A stretch of 64,000 nucleotides of DNA from Piscibacillus sp052246295 (GTDB lineage: Bacteria > Bacillota > Bacilli > Bacillales > Alkalibacillaceae): NCBI GenBank assembly GCA_052246295.1, contig JBQQCO010000018.1; one strand, 5' to 3'. A model generated the notes under the pieces. The model was not told the origin of the DNA and searched no databases. It saw only the letters and a program-made list of their open reading frames with translations. The position numbers and the translations under genes were made by a program. Positions 41,798 through 50,010 of this stretch are shown here, one piece after another. Each line of letters opens with the position of its first letter. Position 1 is the first letter of the stretch.

Positions 41798-42661
41798 CTA
41801 TTTCTTTTTCTTCTTTTTATTTGTTTGACCTTTTTTCTTTAATGACGTCCCATCGTATAAAACATCATCGTAACCTTTTTTATGTCTGTAATATAGAACT
41901 AATAAGCTACCTAAAATGAGTAGAATCGAAATCACTTGTGCGGTACGTAATCCTGGAATGATGTATAAACTATCCGTTCTCATTCCTTCAATAAAGAAAC
42001 GTCCGAATGAATACCACATCACGTACGTTAAGAAAATAACACCGCGGCGTGGGTTCACTTTATATCTTAAAACTATTAAAAGAATAATGCCTAACATACT
42101 CCATACTGATTCATATAAGAATGTTGGGTGATGATAAACCCCATCAACACACATTTGATTCATTATGAAATCTGGAATGTATTGGTGGAAGTTTTGATAA
42201 GCAGATTCAGAGATCGGCCCACCGTAAGCCTCTTGGTTCATAAAGTTACCCCAGCGGCCTAACATTTGACCAATTAAAATACTAGGTGCCGCAATATCTG
42301 CAACTTTCCAGAACGATACATCTTTTTTCTTAGCGTAAAAATAAGCCACTAATACAGAGGCAATTAATGCACCGTGAATGGCTAAACCACCTTCACGGAT
42401 ATCGATCATTTCTAAAAATGAATCATAATGTTCCCATTGGAATATGACGTAGTATAATCTAGCCCCAATGATGGCGGCAGGTATAGCGAACACTAATAAA
42501 TCGATAAAGAAATCTTTATGTAACCCTAAACGCTTAGCTTCGCGCTGAGCAACAATCAACCCTATCAGGGCACCTAACATAATTAAAAATCCATACCAAT
42601 ATACAGGAAATGGTCCAAGATTCAAAAACACTCGGTCATATGGTTCTGCCGTACAATACAT
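41798..42661 (-). CDS. lgt: Prolipoprotein diacylglyceryl transferase
   Basis: A 287-residue integral membrane enzyme with seven helices. Conserved REGGLAIHGALI near 88-99 (catalytic His), and MLGRWGNFMNQEAYGGP near 133-149 (Arg of the Lgt signature). The C-terminus is a Lys-rich cytoplasmic tail (KKKGQTNKKKKKK). Transfers diacylglycerol from phosphatidylglycerol to the lipobox Cys, for example of the cytochrome c-551 lipoprotein at 59.0 kb. Fifteen bp after hprK. Confidence 0.97.
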   Translation of the reverse strand: MYCTAEPYDRVFLNLGPFPVYWYGFLIMLGALIGLIVAQREAKRLGLHKDFFIDLLVFAIPAAIIGARLYYVIFQWEHYDSFLEMIDIREGGLAIHGALIASVLVAYFYAKKKDVSFWKVADIAAPSILIGQMLGRWGNFMNQEAYGGPISESAYQNFHQYIPDFIMNQMCVDGVYHHPTFLYESVWSMLGIILLIVLRYKVNPRRGVIFLTYVMWYSFGRFFIEGMRTDSLYIIPGLRTAQVISILLILGSLLVLYYRHKKGYDDVLYDGTSLKKKGQTNKKKKKK

Positions 42662-42675
42662 CGATTACTCTCCTT

Positions 42676-43614
42676 TTATTCGATTTCGTTTTTATCTACA
42701 TCGTCTATGACTGAATTTAATCGATTAGAAAATTCCTCTGCTGTGTTAATCCCCATCCGTTTTAAACGGAAATTCATCGCGGCTACTTCAATAATAACCG
42801 AGACATTTCGTCCAGGTCGAACTGGTATCGTTGCTTTAGGTAATTCCACATCCATGATTTTCATTTTGTCTTCATCTAATCCCAGACGGTCATACTGTTT
42901 ATCCGCTGCCCAAGTTTCTAAGTGGACAACCAATGAAATACGCTTATAATTACGAACAGCACCAGCTCCGAATAATGTCATCACATTGATAATACCTAAT
43001 CCTCTAATTTCAAGTAAATGCTCAATGAGATTCGGTGGATTCCCAATTAACGTATCATAATCCTCTTGTCGAATCTCCACGTTATCATCTGCTACTAAGC
43101 GGTGACCACGTTTAACGAGCTCAAGTGCTGTTTCACTTTTACCAATACCACTTTTACCTGTGATTAGAACACCAACACCATACACATCCACTAATACACC
43201 ATGTAAAGCTGTTGATGGTGCAAATTTAGTATCTAAAAATGTGGTCAATCGGCTAATGACGCGTGTCGTCTTATAAGGCGAACGCATAACCGGCACCCCT
43301 GCTTGATTAGCAGCTTCAACTAAGGCTTGAGGAACATCAAGCCCACGGGTAATAACAATACCGGGAGTCACATCTGTACACAACCGTTCCATACGGTCTG
43401 CGATTTCTTCTGGTTTCAAATCATATAAAAATAATAACTCTGTACGTCCCATTAACTGAAGACGTTCTTTTGGGTAATGCGTAAAATATCCGGCCATCTC
43501 CATTCCCGGCCTCGATATATCACTACTGAAGATTTCACGATGCACACCATCTTCACCAGCCACTAACTCTAAATCAAAACGTTCTATTAAATCCTTCGTA
43601 CGGACCTTAATCAT
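42676..43614 (-). CDS. hprK: HPr kinase/phosphorylase
   Basis: A 312-residue bifunctional enzyme that phosphorylates Ser46 of HPr and Crh and reverses this by phosphorolysis. Walker A GKSGIGKSETALELVKRGH near 153-171, a regulatory loop (LVADDNVEI), signature EIRGLGIINVMTLFGAGAVR near 201-220, and the C-terminal K-loop region with VRPGRNVSVIIEVAA. First gene of the operon with ppaX, which removes the pyrophosphate it makes. ATG 43614 with GGAGAGAG. Confidence 0.97.
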   Translation of the reverse strand: MIKVRTKDLIERFDLELVAGEDGVHREIFSSDISRPGMEMAGYFTHYPKERLQLMGRTELLFLYDLKPEEIADRMERLCTDVTPGIVITRGLDVPQALVEAANQAGVPVMRSPYKTTRVISRLTTFLDTKFAPSTALHGVLVDVYGVGVLITGKSGIGKSETALELVKRGHRLVADDNVEIRQEDYDTLIGNPPNLIEHLLEIRGLGIINVMTLFGAGAVRNYKRISLVVHLETWAADKQYDRLGLDEDKMKIMDVELPKATIPVRPGRNVSVIIEVAAMNFRLKRMGINTAEEFSNRLNSVIDDVDKNEIE

Positions 43615-43749
43615 CCGTCTCTCTCCTTTTTACATCACATCATTATTCATAACTATATCATATCTTAAAAACGCTTATCATTAAAAAGGTTTATAAAAGA
43701 ATTTCGATTAGGTTAAGCCAATTGTTGATTGAGGAAGCTCGAATATTAG

Positions 43750-44463
43750 TAGAAACGCTCTGTTTGTCGATTAGGAGAGGCCTAATATCGATAGAAATGC
43801 TCCGATTGTCGATTAGGAGAGGCCTAATATCGATAGAAACGCTCCGATTGTCGATTAGGAAAGCTTCAATGTCGATAGAAATGCTCCGATTGTCGATTGG
43901 GAAAGCCCGAATATCGATAGAAACGCTCCGTTTGTCGATTGGGAAAGCCCGAATATCGATAGAAACGCTCCGTTTGTCAATTGGGAAAGCCCGAATATCG
44001 ATAGAGACGAACCGTTTGTCGATTGGGGGAGCTTCAATGTCGATAGAAACGAACCGTTTGTCGATTGGGAAAGCTCCAATGTCGATAGAAACGCTCCGTT
44101 TGTCGATTGGGAAAGCCCGAATATCGATAGAAACGCTCCGTTTGTCGATTGGGAAAGCCCGAATATCGATGAAGACGAACCGTTTGTCGATTGGGAGTGC
44201 TTCAATGTCGATAGAAACGCTCCGTTTGCCAATTGGGAAAGCCCGAATATCGATGAAGACGAACCGTTTGTCGATTGGGAGAGCTTCAATGTCGATAGAA
44301 ACGAACCGTTTGTCGATTGGGAAAGCTCCAATGTTGATAGAAACGCTCCGTTTGTCGATTGGGAAAGCTTCAATGTCGATAGAAATGCTCCGTTTGTCGA
44401 TTGGGGGAGCTTCAATGTCGATAGAGGTGCACTAATTTTCGATTGGGGTGGCCAAACTTTCAA
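43750..44463. repeat. Phased repeat array F: seventeen 42-bp units (2 x 21)
   Basis: Units start at 43750 + 42n (n = 0-16), over 714 bp without an indel. Each is two 21-bp halves: GATAGAAACGCTCCGTTTGT and GATTGGGAAAGCCCGAATAT (each plus C or TC), so (G/A)TCGAT recurs every 21 bp. Variants (ACGAACCG for ACGCTCCG, GCTTCAATGTC for GCCCGAATATC, GATGAAGACG) are shuffled among units, indicating exchange between units. Read on the minus strand the half unit is CTATCGACATTGAAGCTTTC, very close to array D. Long apparent ORFs here are artefacts. It fills the gap between the hprK start and the yvlD terminator. Confidence 0.97.
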
Positions 44464-44465
44464 TA

Positions 44466-44509
44466 AACATAAATATAATCCCCCTCTACTTGAGAGGAGG
44501 ATTATATTT
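44466..44509 (-). terminator. Terminator overlapping the end of yvlD
   Basis: Imperfect stem AAATATAATCCCCCTCT / AGAGGAGGATTATATTT; the yvlD stop codon is in the arm. The minus-strand tail is TATGTTTATTG. Confidence 0.65.
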
Positions 44510-44867
44510 AATTCAACACTTCTTTTAAAATCTTTTGCAAGATTGTATTTAAGATCGTAATAATAATTGCGGCTAAAATTGCGATTCCAAATCCATTTAT
44601 AATAAAATCGCTACCTAGTAGACTTTGGGTAATCATCAGGGTAATCGCATTGATGACAAATAAAAACAGTCCTAATGACAGAATCGTGATTGGTAACGTT
44701 AAAAAGACTAATATAGGTTTGACGATTGCGTTCAAGATTCCTAGAATGATACTCGCTAACACGGCTGTCTGAACACCATTAATATCAATGCTTTGGAATA
44801 GTTCATTTACGGCTAGTAAAGCAATCGTGTTAACGACAATTGAAATAATCCAATTTTTTAACATCAT
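44508..44867 (-). CDS. yvlD: YvlD-like small membrane protein (phage holin family 4)
   Basis: A 119-residue protein with four hydrophobic helices (about 6-22, 33-55, 57-80, 88-110). Family signature LGILNAIVKPILVFLTLPIT near 43-62. Envelope-stress genes of B. subtilis include yvlABCD; here only yvlB and yvlD are present, 10 bp apart. Exact role unknown. Confidence 0.85.
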   Translation of the reverse strand: MMLKNWIISIVVNTIALLAVNELFQSIDINGVQTAVLASIILGILNAIVKPILVFLTLPITILSLGLFLFVINAITLMITQSLLGSDFIINGFGIAILAAIIITILNTILQKILKEVLN

Positions 44868-44877
44868 AAGTCCCCTT

Positions 44878-45954
44878 TTAACTAAAACTATTTATTTTAA
44901 TACTTCCTGTTTTAGCTTCTACATCCACATCTAAGTAAGGGTCGTTCTCTGTTGTATTATAAAATTTAACTGTTTTCTTAACAATCTGGTCATCTACTTT
45001 TTGAACAACTACGTTCGGTAGATTTACATCAACACTACCAACACTCGTATTCGCAAAACCTTTAACCTTAATATCATTTGGCAGATACAACTGACATGAC
45101 CCAGTTGTGGTTTTCAGGTTTGCTTTTTTAACATTAGAGTTTCTTAAGAAAGAGCGAAGGCTTCCTGTTGTTACATCAGCATCTAAATATTCAACATCTC
45201 CATCGTAGTAAATGGAACCTGTCGTCGTTTCAAGCTTAGCCTGAGATAATTTAGCCTGGTTTAAACGAATCGATCCATGTCTAGTTTCAACATAAACCGA
45301 ATCGCCTTGGTAATCATCTAAGCGAATACTGCCATTAATACTCGACACTCGCGCCAAATTAACATTTAACTCCCTTGCTTTAACCGAGCCATTAATAGTT
45401 TTCACATAAGCTTGTTCATAGGCCTTCTTAGGTAAATGTATGATTAATTCAGCTGAAACATTCTTCTCATCTTGCTTAATATGGAGCGTATCATTGGTGA
45501 CACCTGCTGATAATGAATCATCGAATATCTTCTCAGCTTTACTTTGATCATTCTCTTTAAATACCTTACCGTTCACTTCGATTAAAAGTTCACTATTATC
45601 AGTCGGAATAAACTCAACTGACCCATTTACTAAATCTAAATCCAGTTGTGTTAAACCTTCTGATGAAAAGTTAAAGCGACGTTTAACATTTACATGGTTA
45701 AACGTAAACTCAAAAGGACCTTCTTTTATACGTTGAATTGTGTCATCTATAAAACTTAAGAAGCCATCTTTGAAGCTTTTAAACTCATTTTTGAACTCTT
45801 TAAACGAATCTTGTTCGTCATCATAACTAGACTGACTTTCTGATTGTTTTGGCTTTTGCCCCTTTTCTAAGGCGTCTAATAATTTTTCTGCCTCTTCAGA
45901 CGTTAAATGGCCTTCCTCTAATAACTTTAAAATTTTATTACGCTCTTCACTCAT
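44878..45954 (-). CDS. yvlB: DUF4097 envelope-stress protein (YvlB-like)
   Basis: A 358-residue protein: N-terminal SHOCT-like helix pair (KILKLLEEGHLTSEEAEKLLDALE near 6-29) and a beta-helix DUF4097 domain (about 100-358) with repeated TGSI/NGSV turns (SVEFIP, INGSVKAREL, TRHGSIRL, TTGSIYYDG, TTGSLRSF, KTGSIKI). ATG 45954 is chosen because CAAGGAGGAG precedes it; the frame continues 22 codons upstream without a start of similar quality. The upstream gap has no clear sigma-W promoter. Confidence 0.85.
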   Translation of the reverse strand: MSEERNKILKLLEEGHLTSEEAEKLLDALEKGQKPKQSESQSSYDDEQDSFKEFKNEFKSFKDGFLSFIDDTIQRIKEGPFEFTFNHVNVKRRFNFSSEGLTQLDLDLVNGSVEFIPTDNSELLIEVNGKVFKENDQSKAEKIFDDSLSAGVTNDTLHIKQDEKNVSAELIIHLPKKAYEQAYVKTINGSVKARELNVNLARVSSINGSIRLDDYQGDSVYVETRHGSIRLNQAKLSQAKLETTTGSIYYDGDVEYLDADVTTGSLRSFLRNSNVKKANLKTTTGSCQLYLPNDIKVKGFANTSVGSVDVNLPNVVVQKVDDQIVKKTVKFYNTTENDPYLDVDVEAKTGSIKINSFS

Positions 45955-46067
45955 TTTAAAATTCTCCTCCTTGTAACATCTTACCTTAATTGTATGTAAA
46001 GATAAGATGCTCGCCATCAATCATCAGACCGAAATCTTAATACTTATTTTCAGCCTGTAGACGGAGA

Positions 46068-46757
46068 TTAATAGTTGATTTGATCAACATCAACTTCATA
46101 AAAGCCTTCGTACCGGAAGCGTTCCATTGCCGCTTCATACTCATCATCAGATTCACTATTAGCTAGTAGCTGGTTTAGCATTCCCACTGCTTGAGAACGA
46201 TGAGCTTTAATAGCATCAAGCTTTTTATCAAATGAATCAATTAAATCAACCACCACATTTGGCTTACCTAGTCTCTCACGATGATCATTTGAAAATGCTG
46301 TAGCCCAAACAGTAGGACGTTTACCCGGTTCCATCAGTTTGACTGCTTCAAACGTTGCTGCCCCCATGGCATTATGGTCTGGGTGAACAGCAAACCCAGG
46401 ATAGAATGTGATCACTAATGAAGCCTCTAAATCCTCTAGGTATTTTTTAAAACGTTCAGCCATCTCATCTCTTGGTTCAAATTCAATCGTTTTATCACGA
46501 TACCCTAGCATTTCTAAGTTCATATCTAATACCGAACAAGCATCCTGCAATTCTTTTTTTCTAATCTCAGGAAGTGTTTCACGATTAGCAAAAAATGGAC
46601 TCCCCATATTACGTCCCATTTCTCCTAAAGTTCCACAGAGATACGTAACAGGGACATCAGCTTCTCTAAATTTTGAAATTGTCCCTGCCGCACCAAACGA
46701 CTCATCATCGGGGTGCGGATAGATAACTACGACATGTTTATGATCTTTAAAATTCAT
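46068..46757 (-). CDS. bshB2: Bacillithiol biosynthesis deacetylase BshB2
   Basis: A 229-residue LmbE/GlcNAc-PI de-N-acetylase family enzyme. Zinc motif PHPDDESFGAAG at residues 14-25, and HPDHNAMGAATF near 122-133 with the third ligand. It removes the acetyl group from GlcNAc-malate in bacillithiol synthesis. The small YojF gene precedes it, as in B. subtilis yojF-yojG. Confidence 0.93.
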   Translation of the reverse strand: MNFKDHKHVVVIYPHPDDESFGAAGTISKFREADVPVTYLCGTLGEMGRNMGSPFFANRETLPEIRKKELQDACSVLDMNLEMLGYRDKTIEFEPRDEMAERFKKYLEDLEASLVITFYPGFAVHPDHNAMGAATFEAVKLMEPGKRPTVWATAFSNDHRERLGKPNVVVDLIDSFDKKLDAIKAHRSQAVGMLNQLLANSESDDEYEAAMERFRYEGFYEVDVDQINY

Positions 46758-46769
46758 TACAGTTCCCCC

Positions 46770-47123
46770 TTAGTAAGAAAATGGCTCAGGGCTAATTTGT
46801 AGTGCAACCATTAGACGCCCTTCACGATCATGACCGGCTAATAACAATTGGTTCTTATCGGTATATTCAAAATCTGTTAAACCCTCAGCATAAATCCAGC
46901 CAATATCATGCTTTAAACCAACTCGGAAAGAATCGTCATGTTCGACGACTTTTCCTTGTTTATAAGTTAATTGTGCGTTTCTAATATAAGCACCGACATT
47001 ATAAGCGTTCGCATTAAAATGACTCGCATACGCCCCATTCGTCGTTTCGAGATGGACATATACTGGTTGATCCGCAAATTGATTTATATAATCTTGTACG
47101 ACATCTAGTTTAATGGCTTCCAT
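46770..47123 (-). CDS. yojF: YojF family protein (DUF1806)
   Basis: A 117-residue protein, no signal peptide or membrane segments (VHLETTNGAYASHFNANAYN, GHDREGRLMVALQISPEPFS). Consistently encoded beside bshB2. Function unproven, presumably linked to bacillithiol synthesis. Twelve bp before bshB2 and 13 bp after uvrA. Confidence 0.9.
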   Translation of the reverse strand: MEAIKLDVVQDYINQFADQPVYVHLETTNGAYASHFNANAYNVGAYIRNAQLTYKQGKVVEHDDSFRVGLKHDIGWIYAEGLTDFEYTDKNQLLLAGHDREGRLMVALQISPEPFSY

Positions 47124-47136
47124 CGTTTTTCCCCTT

Positions 47137-50001
47137 TCATTTAGCCGTGCTTTCTAAAATTTTCTCTTGCATTCGTTTTCGGTCTCGTTCGAGAACTGGT
47201 CCTAGGTATTGGCCTGTAAATGATTCTTCAACTTCAGAAACCTCTTCAGGTGTACCAGTCGCAATAATTTGACCGCCACCTTCTCCACCTTCTGGACCTA
47301 AGTCTATAATATGGTCTGCTGTTTTAATGACATCTAAATTATGTTCAATGATTAATACACTATCTCCATTTTCGACTAACCGTTGCAACACAGTTAATAG
47401 TCTTGAGATGTCATGAACATGAAGACCCGTTGTTGGCTCATCTAAAATATAGAACGATTTACCGTTTGAACGACGGTGTAATTCACTAGCTAGCTTCACA
47501 CGCTGGGCTTCACCACCAGATAAAGTTGTTGCTGGCTGGCCTAACCGAATATAACCAAGGCCAACATCATCAATCGTCTGAAGCTTACGTTTAATTTTAG
47601 GAATGTTTTCAAAGAACTCTAATGCTTCTTCGATTCTCATATTTAATACATCGGCAATATTTTTACCTTTATATTTAACTTCTAATGTTTCACGGTTATA
47701 ACGTTTTCCATGACACACTTCACACGGAACATACACATCAGGTAAGAAGTGCATTTCAATTTTAATAATCCCATCACCTTTACAGGCTTCGCAACGGCCA
47801 CCTTTTACATTAAAACTAAAACGCCCTTTATTGTAGCCTCGAATTTTAGCCTCACTCGTTTGCGCAAATACATCACGAATATCATCAAATACCCCAGTGT
47901 AGGTCGCAGGGTTAGAACGTGGTGTACGTCCGATTGGCGATTGATCAATATCAATGACTTTTTCTAATTGATCGATCCCTCTAATTTCCTTGTGTTTACC
48001 TGGCTTTTTTTTCGCACGATGTAGCTTTTGAGCTAATGATTTATATAAAACTTCATTAATTAGTGTACTTTTTCCTGAACCAGACACACCTGTAACGACT
48101 GTCATTAAACCTAATGGAATCGAGACATCTACATTTTTAAGGTTATTTTCTTCTGCTTTTTTAATTTGTAGCGTCCGCTTTTTGTTAAGTTTACGACGTT
48201 CCTTCGGTAATGGAATGAATTGTTTACCACTTAAATATTGTCCTGTTAATGATTGTTCTGCTTCCATTACCTGCTGTGGCGTTCCATCAGCCACGATTTC
48301 CCCACCCTGTGCACCTGCACCTGGTCCAATATCAATAAGCCAGTCAGCCGCTAACATCGTGTCTTCATCGTGTTCAACAACAATCAGTGTATTATCTAGA
48401 TCACGCATACGTTTTAACGTTGCGATTAAACGATCATTATCACGTTGGTGAAGACCAATCGATGGTTCATCCAATACATATAACACGCCTGTTAAAGCTG
48501 AACCAATTTGAGTTGCCAAGCGTATTCGCTGCGCCTCTCCACCAGATAAAGTACCTGCAGAACGAGACAATGTTAAGTAACTAAGACCAACGTTCACTAA
48601 GAAAGATAATCGATCCTTAATCTCCTTAACGATCATCTTAGCGATTTGTTCTTCTTTTTCACTTAATTCAATCGCTTGAATCCAGTCTAACGCATGTGCC
48701 ACGGATTTCTCCGTCACTTGGCCGATGTGAAAACCATTTACTTTAACCGCCAAGGCTTCTTCAGATAAACGATACCCCTCACATGTAGGACAATCCTTCT
48801 GCGCCATATACTTCTCCATCTGTTCACGGACATAACTCGAAACCGTCTCATGATAACGTCTAGACACATTAGAAATAACACCTTCGAAGTAAATCTCATT
48901 TTCGCGGACTTGCCCTTTACGACTTTCATATTTAAATAAAATTCGTTCTTTTCCACTTCCATATAAAATTTTATTGAGTTGCTTTTTAGGGATGTCTTTT
49001 ATTGGTGTATCCATATCAATCCCATAGTGTTCACAAACGCTTTGTAATAAAGATGGGTAATAATTAGATGAAACGGGCTTCCACGGTGCAATCGCGTGCT
49101 GATTTAATGTTAAATCCCAATCAGGTATAACCAAATCTAAATCTACTTCTAAGTTTGACCCTAACCCATCACAAGTCGGACAAGCACCAAAAGGACTATT
49201 AAACGAGAATAGTCTTGGTTCAAGTTCTCCAATTGTAAATCCACATTTAGGACAGGCATGGTTTTCATTGAAAAATAGCTCATCACCATCGATTAAATCA
49301 ACAATCGCTTGACCACCACTCAACTTTAATGCCGTTTCAAAGGAATCAGATAAGCGCGATTCAACGCCTTCCTTGACGATAATACGGTCAACGACCACTT
49401 CAATCGTGTGCTTCTTATTTTTATCAAGCTGAATGTCTTCACTGATCTCACGCATTTCTCCATTAACTCGCAAACGAATATACCCTTCTTTTTTAAGGTC
49501 TTCTAAAACTTTTGCGTGCTCACCTTTACGTCCTGATACAACTGGTGAGAGAACTTGAAGCTTTGTACGTTCTTCAAGCTCCATAACTCTGTCTACCATT
49601 TGTTCAACGGTTTGAGCTGAAATTTCCTCGCCATGTATCGGACATATCGGATGCCCAACCCTTGCATATAGTAAACGTAAATAATCATAAATCTCCGTTA
49701 CAGTACCAACTGTTGACCTTGGGTTTTTACTCGTTGTTTTTTGGTCGATAGAGATCGCAGGTGATAACCCTTCAATCGCATCAACATCTGGTTTATCCAT
49801 TTGCCCTAAAAACTGACGTGCATATGCCGATAGCGATTCAACATAACGACGCTGACCTTCTGCATAAATCGTATCGAATGCGAGCGATGATTTACCTGAA
49901 CCTGAAAGCCCCGTCATGACAACTAATTTATTTTTCGGTATCTCAATATCTATATCTTTTAAATTATGGGCACGTGCCCCTTGAATCGTAATGGACTTCA
50001 T
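47137..50001 (-). CDS. uvrA: Excinuclease ABC subunit A
   Basis: A 954-residue ATPase with two ABC modules: first Walker A GLSGSGKSSLAFDTI near 31-45, second GVSGSGKSTLINEVL near 640-654; two ABC signatures TLSGGEAQRIRLA and TLSGGEAQRVKLA; zinc fingers CPKC...CPTC and CEACKGDG...CEVCHG. Finds DNA damage and loads UvrB. Nine bp after uvrB in the SOS-controlled operon. Confidence 0.99.
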   Translation of the reverse strand: MKSITIQGARAHNLKDIDIEIPKNKLVVMTGLSGSGKSSLAFDTIYAEGQRRYVESLSAYARQFLGQMDKPDVDAIEGLSPAISIDQKTTSKNPRSTVGTVTEIYDYLRLLYARVGHPICPIHGEEISAQTVEQMVDRVMELEERTKLQVLSPVVSGRKGEHAKVLEDLKKEGYIRLRVNGEMREISEDIQLDKNKKHTIEVVVDRIIVKEGVESRLSDSFETALKLSGGQAIVDLIDGDELFFNENHACPKCGFTIGELEPRLFSFNSPFGACPTCDGLGSNLEVDLDLVIPDWDLTLNQHAIAPWKPVSSNYYPSLLQSVCEHYGIDMDTPIKDIPKKQLNKILYGSGKERILFKYESRKGQVRENEIYFEGVISNVSRRYHETVSSYVREQMEKYMAQKDCPTCEGYRLSEEALAVKVNGFHIGQVTEKSVAHALDWIQAIELSEKEEQIAKMIVKEIKDRLSFLVNVGLSYLTLSRSAGTLSGGEAQRIRLATQIGSALTGVLYVLDEPSIGLHQRDNDRLIATLKRMRDLDNTLIVVEHDEDTMLAADWLIDIGPGAGAQGGEIVADGTPQQVMEAEQSLTGQYLSGKQFIPLPKERRKLNKKRTLQIKKAEENNLKNVDVSIPLGLMTVVTGVSGSGKSTLINEVLYKSLAQKLHRAKKKPGKHKEIRGIDQLEKVIDIDQSPIGRTPRSNPATYTGVFDDIRDVFAQTSEAKIRGYNKGRFSFNVKGGRCEACKGDGIIKIEMHFLPDVYVPCEVCHGKRYNRETLEVKYKGKNIADVLNMRIEEALEFFENIPKIKRKLQTIDDVGLGYIRLGQPATTLSGGEAQRVKLASELHRRSNGKSFYILDEPTTGLHVHDISRLLTVLQRLVENGDSVLIIEHNLDVIKTADHIIDLGPEGGEGGGQIIATGTPEEVSEVEESFTGQYLGPVLERDRKRMQEKILESTAK

Positions 50002-50010
50002 TTTAATAAA

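Noticed and set aside
43722..44463. Two long opposing ORFs with IETLRLSIGKARIS and STLKLSQSTNGSF units
   Set aside because: They follow from the 42-bp repeat; no ribosome site, no domain, and the period alone explains the open frames.
43750..44463. CRISPR array
   Set aside because: Repeats are contiguous without unique spacers and no cas genes are present.
45955..46067. Sigma-W promoter upstream of yvlB
   Set aside because: Only TGAAAA with CGGT at a spacing of 15 was found; the match to TGAAAC-N16-CGTA is too weak.
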